Shown here one piece after another: positions 59,701 through 64,000 of a stretch of 64,000 bases of DNA. The DNA is from Ceratodon purpureus (lineage: Eukaryota > Streptophyta > Bryopsida > Pseudoditrichales > Ditrichaceae), in the NCBI GenBank assembly GCA_014871385.1, contig CM026432.1:947194-1011193 (forward strand), given 5' to 3'. Under the pieces are notes generated by a model, which was not told the DNA's origin, did not search any database, and saw nothing but the letters and a program-made list of their open reading frames with translations. Every line of letters starts with the position of its first letter. The first letter of the stretch is position 1. The translations under genes were made by a program, and so were the position numbers.

Positions 59701-62700
59701 ATTGACTTCTGCATTTACTTCTGTATCATTGCGTGGCGATTCGGTGGCAGGAGAGTCTCGTCCAACTGGAGGAAGTTGAGATCCATACTGATCAAAGCTT
59801 CCGCTGGATCCATACTGTTGGGTCTCCCTCACGAGCTCGCCCTCCACTTCATCCAAGTTCCCAGGGTTCTCCGTCTCTTCTACAAGACCAACAGGAGTAG
59901 AGACAGTGGGAGCTACTACCCGAGTTGATTCGCGACACGCACGCGCAGGACGTGGAAGAACCCGATTAGTTGGTAAAGACGCACTACTCGATGCAGTCCG
60001 CGGGTCATAAGGACAAGCCACATGCAAAAAATCGTTCATGTCAATGAACTTGGAGAGACGTTTTAGTCTCTCATATGAAGCTTCCTGCAATGTACACACC
60101 ACGCCGTAATAGCTGACGTTGAAAGCCTGCACAAAACAACAAAGCTCTGTCTGTTAGAGAACCGTATCTTCGACCCGAGGATAATGTATATTGGCCAAAA
60201 TAGTGAAACAACATTTGAAGCCTAAAAAACAAAGTATACAAAGAACATAAGAATCAGATCTGTATGGAAGACTTCGCATACCCTTGATGCTAGCATGAAT
60301 TTCGTGCCGGTGTGGATGCCAAGGACGTTCTCTCCAGCCGTGCTAAATAGTTGGAGAATTTCGAAATAAAACTCCATGCGTAACTCAGATGAGTATAGAC
60401 GGTATTTCGACTCATTGTACCTGCCATATTCAGAGTAATATAGGATGTTGTTGGGAACAGTAAAGAGAGGCCTCACATTCTGCCGGACAGAGTCAGCGCG
60501 GCTGTCTTCAAGCTTGAGCAGAAAGAGAAGGTAAACCGAAGAAGGGGGCGCGCGTGTTTTTGCGTCGTACAGACGCTCATTCTTCGACGAAATGTAAACT
60601 GATGGAACAACGTCGTACTCAGGCAGCAATTGCTTTACCACTTGCTCTGCTATTTTGGAGACTACCTCTGATGGACAAATCCATAGCCACACTGATGGAT
60701 CGGAGAATGAAGGTTCTGCCATTTTCTTTGATAGCCTGTCAATGTAGGAGGTCAATTCATCGCTATCTCCATCTCCTCCAACTGGAGCATTTCGGAGGTC
60801 CATCAGAGCGAACCCCAGACTTCTGGTACTTCTATATCTCCAATTCGAACCAAGAGCAAGCGACACTCCGTTCTGGGTCCTCAGTTTAGCCTTTGCTAAT
60901 TTATCCCGGACATCTGATTTCAAACGAATGAACGATTTAAAGAAGGGAAAAACGTATGGAAATTTCTCTACAAAGTCTCGAGCGCGCTTGCGTTTTCCCT
61001 CATTTGTTAACCTCTTCGAAAAGTATTCCCTTCCCGGCAGATACAGTAATGAATTGTATGTGCCACTTGAAATTCTTTGTTCCTTCTTCCAGTTCCTCCA
61101 CTGCTCTCCGTCAATCGATCCATCGGACGACAACAACATCTTCAGGTCTTTGTTGATATCCACAATCTCCTCCACTATAATCCGCTTCCGCTTCCGCCGC
61201 TCTACCCATTCGTGTCCAGTATGATGAGAAGCATGCACGTCCATGGTCTTGAAGACTGTAACCTTTGGAAACGGTTTAGTCCATGCTGGTGTGCGGCCTA
61301 GAAGATGCTGCACATATACCTTGAAATCTGCATCTGTAAAGTGTCCAAAATGCTTGAAGAACTCACGGTTTAGATAAAACTTTGGGTTTAACTTGAAGCC
61401 CTCCTTCTCTCTGTACATCTTTCCCGTATCAGGGTTGATGAGCTCACCGCTATGGTGATTCTCGATGAACTCTTGCCACATCGCGAAGTGGTCATCTTCT
61501 AGAGTTATAATTTGTATCTCACTCTTTATATCCGAATGAATTACTACACCTTTTCCGTCTTTGTTGGGGTTGATCGCTTGGAATCTACTGATGATTGCTT
61601 GCGTAAATTTCTGCATGAAGGACAAGAAGGAAGAAAGATTGTCTTTAGTCGTCTTGCATAAATAGAACTTCATATCTTCGACTCGAAGATAGACTGTAGA
61701 GTATATCTTAAATTCTACAAAACCCTGACCTGTATCCTCGACTCGAGGATAAGTAAGGGGCGTCACTGTGATATACTAAACATATTGAAAGATCACTACA
61801 TAGCCAATGGAGGCTTAGCAGTTACAGAAGGAACAATATCAACATGACAATCAAGTATATGATCACAGTCAAAACTTACAGTGTAGGCAGAGGAGTTGAA
61901 GGCTGAACCATTCTCGCGTCTGTCGTTGTCATTCTCCTTATCTGTGGGTCGTCCTGAAACAGTCCATATTCTCCGTCCAGATATAAGTTGCCATCCCCAA
62001 GTAGGCTGAACATGCTCCAAATGGTTGGCAGAGTTATAGAATTTGGATATCTGGGTCAATTTCTGAGAATCCAGGGTCCACACAATGTATGCTTCCCACG
62101 ATGCTAGCTCTTTCTTCCTTTCTTCTCCACAACCTCCGAGCTGGAGCTCAGCAGACGCGGTGATGCTATGTTGTCCATTAATAATCATAAATTTCCCATC
62201 CTGAATCTCTGACCACGTGGAAGGCTTGGTCTTGAGGAGGTTTCCATTTCCATCTATAGGTGTCAAGCAAACCTTCTGTCTCTGTCGATGGTCGCCGATG
62301 TGAAGAAGCTGCGTCTTGACACTCTCTACAATCTCCCTTTGAAGACGACGTATAATATATTCATCCTTTGCTAGAATACATTGATTGATGTCAACATTGT
62401 AAGATTGTTGTCCAAAGATATAACAGTCCTTACATTCACTCCAGAAAGTTGCTTGCAACTTTGCGAACTTCTCAAAGTCTGGAATATCTGCCTGCTTCTT
62501 TCCTTTGCTTCTCTCAACTTGCGTTAGGCCAGACCCAGAGCTACAGACATCACCAACTGACTTCCTCTGTTTTTTGGATGCTCCCGAATGATTGGGAGAC
62601 ACTATCTTCCATTTTCGTTGTTCCGCAGGAATAATGGGGTTTGACGTATCCGTCGTCTGGCTGCTTTGAGTCCCCAGAGCTGATGTAGTCTTCAATCCTA

Positions 62701-63280
62701 ATCCACCTTTCTGCTTCCCGGTTCCTGTAGGTTGAGGGGGTCTTGGCAAATTGTCCGCACAGTGGATCAATGTCCGGTAAATTGCACTGACTCTTCTATA
62801 AACACCCCCGGCACTAGTTTTCACCCACGGGACGTAATGCTTCTGGAGATCAGGTTTCAGGGCCTCTAGTGCGGATCCGTTAAGCTTTCGTAGAAGACCT
62901 TGTATGTCAAACTGAGCTCCACAATCATCACCAACTTTTACAACGATTGTGTGAACATGCTCATGATGTTCTCCAGTCTCCGTCATTGCTGAAACAGTGA
63001 TTCCAATATGATCCGGTGGAAATGTCTCTATAATGGTGACCTTCTCATCTATCTTCAAGGACAGGAAAGGAGATGACTCTCGTTCTCGATGAGTTAGGTA
63101 GACATAATTCTTGAACCTGCATACACCAAGACTCCAGCTATGGACGCAGTCCGCGAATCTCCACAGTTTTCCATAGCTGAGGGCACCCTCTTCTATGAAA
63201 TCTCTGTCTGGATACGGATTTTCAAACTCAACTAGAAAGGGGGCGCTTCCTTCATAGTTGTAGTCGTCTTCCTCTGCCAT
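56753..63280 (-). CDS. ParB-like / DNA-methyltransferase-like / FCP1-type HAD fusion protein
   Basis: The five exons on the minus strand are 63280-61880, 61610-60282, 60126-58768, 58270-57466 and 57039-56753. All use GT-AG and phases match (0,0,0,1), giving 1726 residues. Residues about 300-420 are a ParB/DGQHR-like domain (FMIINGQHSITASAEL, ISKFYNSANH). About 715-940 resembles an N4/N6 DNA methylase in beta order: FALMDLRNAP where DPPY is expected, WLWICP, and a late FSTAGENVLGIHTGTKFMLA where the SAM loop FxGxG is expected. Both catalytic signatures are altered. At about 1093-1103 IIITLSDSDDE looks like a SUMO-interaction motif, and a coiled coil spans about 1171-1207. About 1385-1580 is an FCP1/NLI-type HAD domain (LDLNGVL, IVIWSSM, ILIDDSPEKS). 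DLN replaces DxD, so phosphatase activity is doubtful. The start is the first ATG behind an acceptor at 63289-63290, so an upstream non-coding exon is likely. Exon 4 could also end at its own TAG (57449). Confidence 0.7.
60165..60183. repeat. 19-bp palindrome copy 1 (two arm mismatches), intron 2 of the ParB-like gene
   Basis: TATCTTCGACCCGAGGATA, an imperfect 9-1-9 palindrome in the 155-bp intron between exons 2 and 3. Confidence 0.85.
61673..61691. repeat. 19-bp palindrome copy 2, intron 1 of the ParB-like gene
   Basis: TATCTTCGACTCGAAGATA, with perfectly matching 9-base arms around a central C. It carries compensating changes (CTT/AAG) in both arms relative to the consensus. Confidence 0.95.
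61733..61751. repeat. 19-bp palindrome copy 3, intron 1 of the ParB-like gene
   Basis: TATCCTCGACTCGAGGATA, perfect arms, starting 60 bases after copy 2 starts, in the same 269-bp intron. Confidence 0.97.
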
Positions 63281-63347
63281 TCTTGCGCCTGCACAGAACA
63301 ATGCATGGGTTCAGGGACGTTTTGAAATCCAGATCTTCATCGACAAT

Positions 63348-63366
63348 TATCCTCGACTCGAGGATA
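63348..63366. repeat. 19-bp palindrome copy 4, upstream of the ParB-like gene
   Basis: TATCCTCGACTCGAGGATA, identical to copy 3, located 68 bases upstream of the presumed start codon in the promoter or a 5'-UTR intron. Confidence 0.97.
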
Positions 63367-63595
63367 GAGGTCAGACATGCTGAATTGTTTCGTATCATTG
63401 TAGAAATTATCTAAGTTGATGCTTGGTCATCCTGAATCCTATCTTACTTATTGCAACAATAGATAGCTTTCACTGTAATCTTAGATATATGTTTTTACTT
63501 AAATCATTTTTGTTTCTGATATAAATCTGAAACAAACATACATTAATATCAGTGTATGATCCAAGTTCAGTGAACTTTCTCTTGACTTCAGGGTT

Positions 63596-63614
63596 TATCC
63601 TCGAGTCGAGGATA
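63596..63614. repeat. 19-bp palindrome copy 5, upstream of the ParB-like gene
   Basis: TATCCTCGAGTCGAGGATA, perfect arms with a central G, so the same sequence as copies 3 and 4 in the opposite orientation. Confidence 0.97.
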
Positions 63615-63752
63615 CTTGGCATTTCTTAAGTAGAGGCACTTTCTGTTTGTTTTAACATTCTTTAGAAATTAAAATTTTAAAAGTAGAGTTTTTTTTAAAT
63701 AGAGTATTAGAGTTCCATAAATCCTTTTCATAGAGTTCCATAAAGCCTTAGT

Positions 63753-63771
63753 TATCCTTGAGTCGAGGATA
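63753..63771. repeat. 19-bp palindrome copy 6, upstream of the ParB-like gene
   Basis: TATCCTTGAGTCGAGGATA, one arm mismatch. It is followed by AAATGAGTCAAATTTGA, which is shared with copy 7, so copies 6 and 7 arose by local duplication of a longer unit. Confidence 0.95.
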
Positions 63772-63923
63772 AAATGAGTCAAATTTGACATAATTGTCCC
63801 TATCTTTACAGACTGATGATGAGAATATAGTCATAAAGTTATGTTGTTCATTTTTCAAATTCCTAAATTATCTATGTTTTTCACATCTAGTTCTGAGAAG
63901 GATACCATGCAATCAGCTTCAGT

Positions 63924-63942
63924 TATCCTCGAGTCAAGGATA
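63924..63942. repeat. 19-bp palindrome copy 7, upstream of the ParB-like gene
   Basis: TATCCTCGAGTCAAGGATA, one arm mismatch on the opposite arm from copy 6, 171 bases away, with the same flank (AAATGAGTTAAATTTGA). Confidence 0.95.
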
Positions 63943-64000
63943 AAATGAGTTAAATTTGAAGAGAAATTATGATAACATACTCATTAACAAACTCAGTGAG

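Larger units (their letters stand above)
63289..64000. other. Upstream region / probable 5'-UTR intron of the ParB-like gene
   Basis: AT-rich, with no coding frame. A splice acceptor reading on the minus strand (63290-63289) directly precedes the first coding exon, so a leader exon probably lies further upstream, possibly beyond the window. It holds four of the seven 19-bp palindromes. Confidence 0.5.

Overview
The window is eukaryotic nuclear DNA from a land plant, most likely a bryophyte (moss-like). The evidence is spliceosomal GT-AG introns of about 60-500 bp, a plant-type histone H3.3 interrupted by three introns, an NPR1-family immune regulator, a nuclear plastid-targeted carboxyltransferase alpha subunit, a plastid Clp accessory protein, and long AT-rich intergenic stretches with miniature transposons. 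The moss assignment is inferred from gene style and intron size and is not proven.

Layout. 79-587 (+): last exon of an unrecognised coiled-coil gene cut by the window edge. 1456-2941 (+): CLPT1/2-like subunit of the plastid Clp protease. 2942-9505: intergenic, with a Stowaway-type MITE and an AT-palindrome-flanked repeat. 9506-12467 (+): NPR1-like BTB/ankyrin co-regulator, six exons. 13808-14772 (+): histone H3.3. 15884-30702 (+): a 15-kb many-exon HEAT-repeat gene resembling SHOOT GRAVITROPISM 6 / MROH1. 33263-37714 (+): an intronless stretch encoding an acidic protein of about 1480 residues built from 114-residue repeats and a 2-kb internal duplication. 37715-49668: AT-rich intergenic DNA with two related elements that have TTAA target duplications (piggyBac-like MITEs), a SINE-like fragment and a perfect 20-bp minisatellite just before the next gene. 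49669-53190 (+): plastid acetyl-CoA carboxylase carboxyltransferase alpha (ten exons). 53191-56752: intergenic with a LINE relic. 56753-63280 (-): a five-exon gene of about 1726 residues.

The most unusual item is that last gene. Five large exons join in frame at good splice sites. They encode, in order, a ParB/DGQHR-like domain, a degenerate N4/N6-type DNA methyltransferase-like region, an acidic linker with a SUMO-interaction-like motif and a coiled coil, and an FCP1-type HAD phosphatase domain whose DxD catalytic signature reads DLN. ParB plus DNA methylase is an architecture known from bacterial and phage proteins, and here it appears fused to a eukaryotic FCP1-like domain. Seven copies of a 19-bp palindrome (consensus TATCCTCGASTCGAGGATA) lie only in this gene's introns and upstream region. 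They are candidate binding sites or a gene-specific repeat.

The remaining genes are ordinary housekeeping or regulatory loci with no operon-like relation. Two nuclear genes for plastid proteins (CLPT, CT-alpha) carry recognisable transit peptides.
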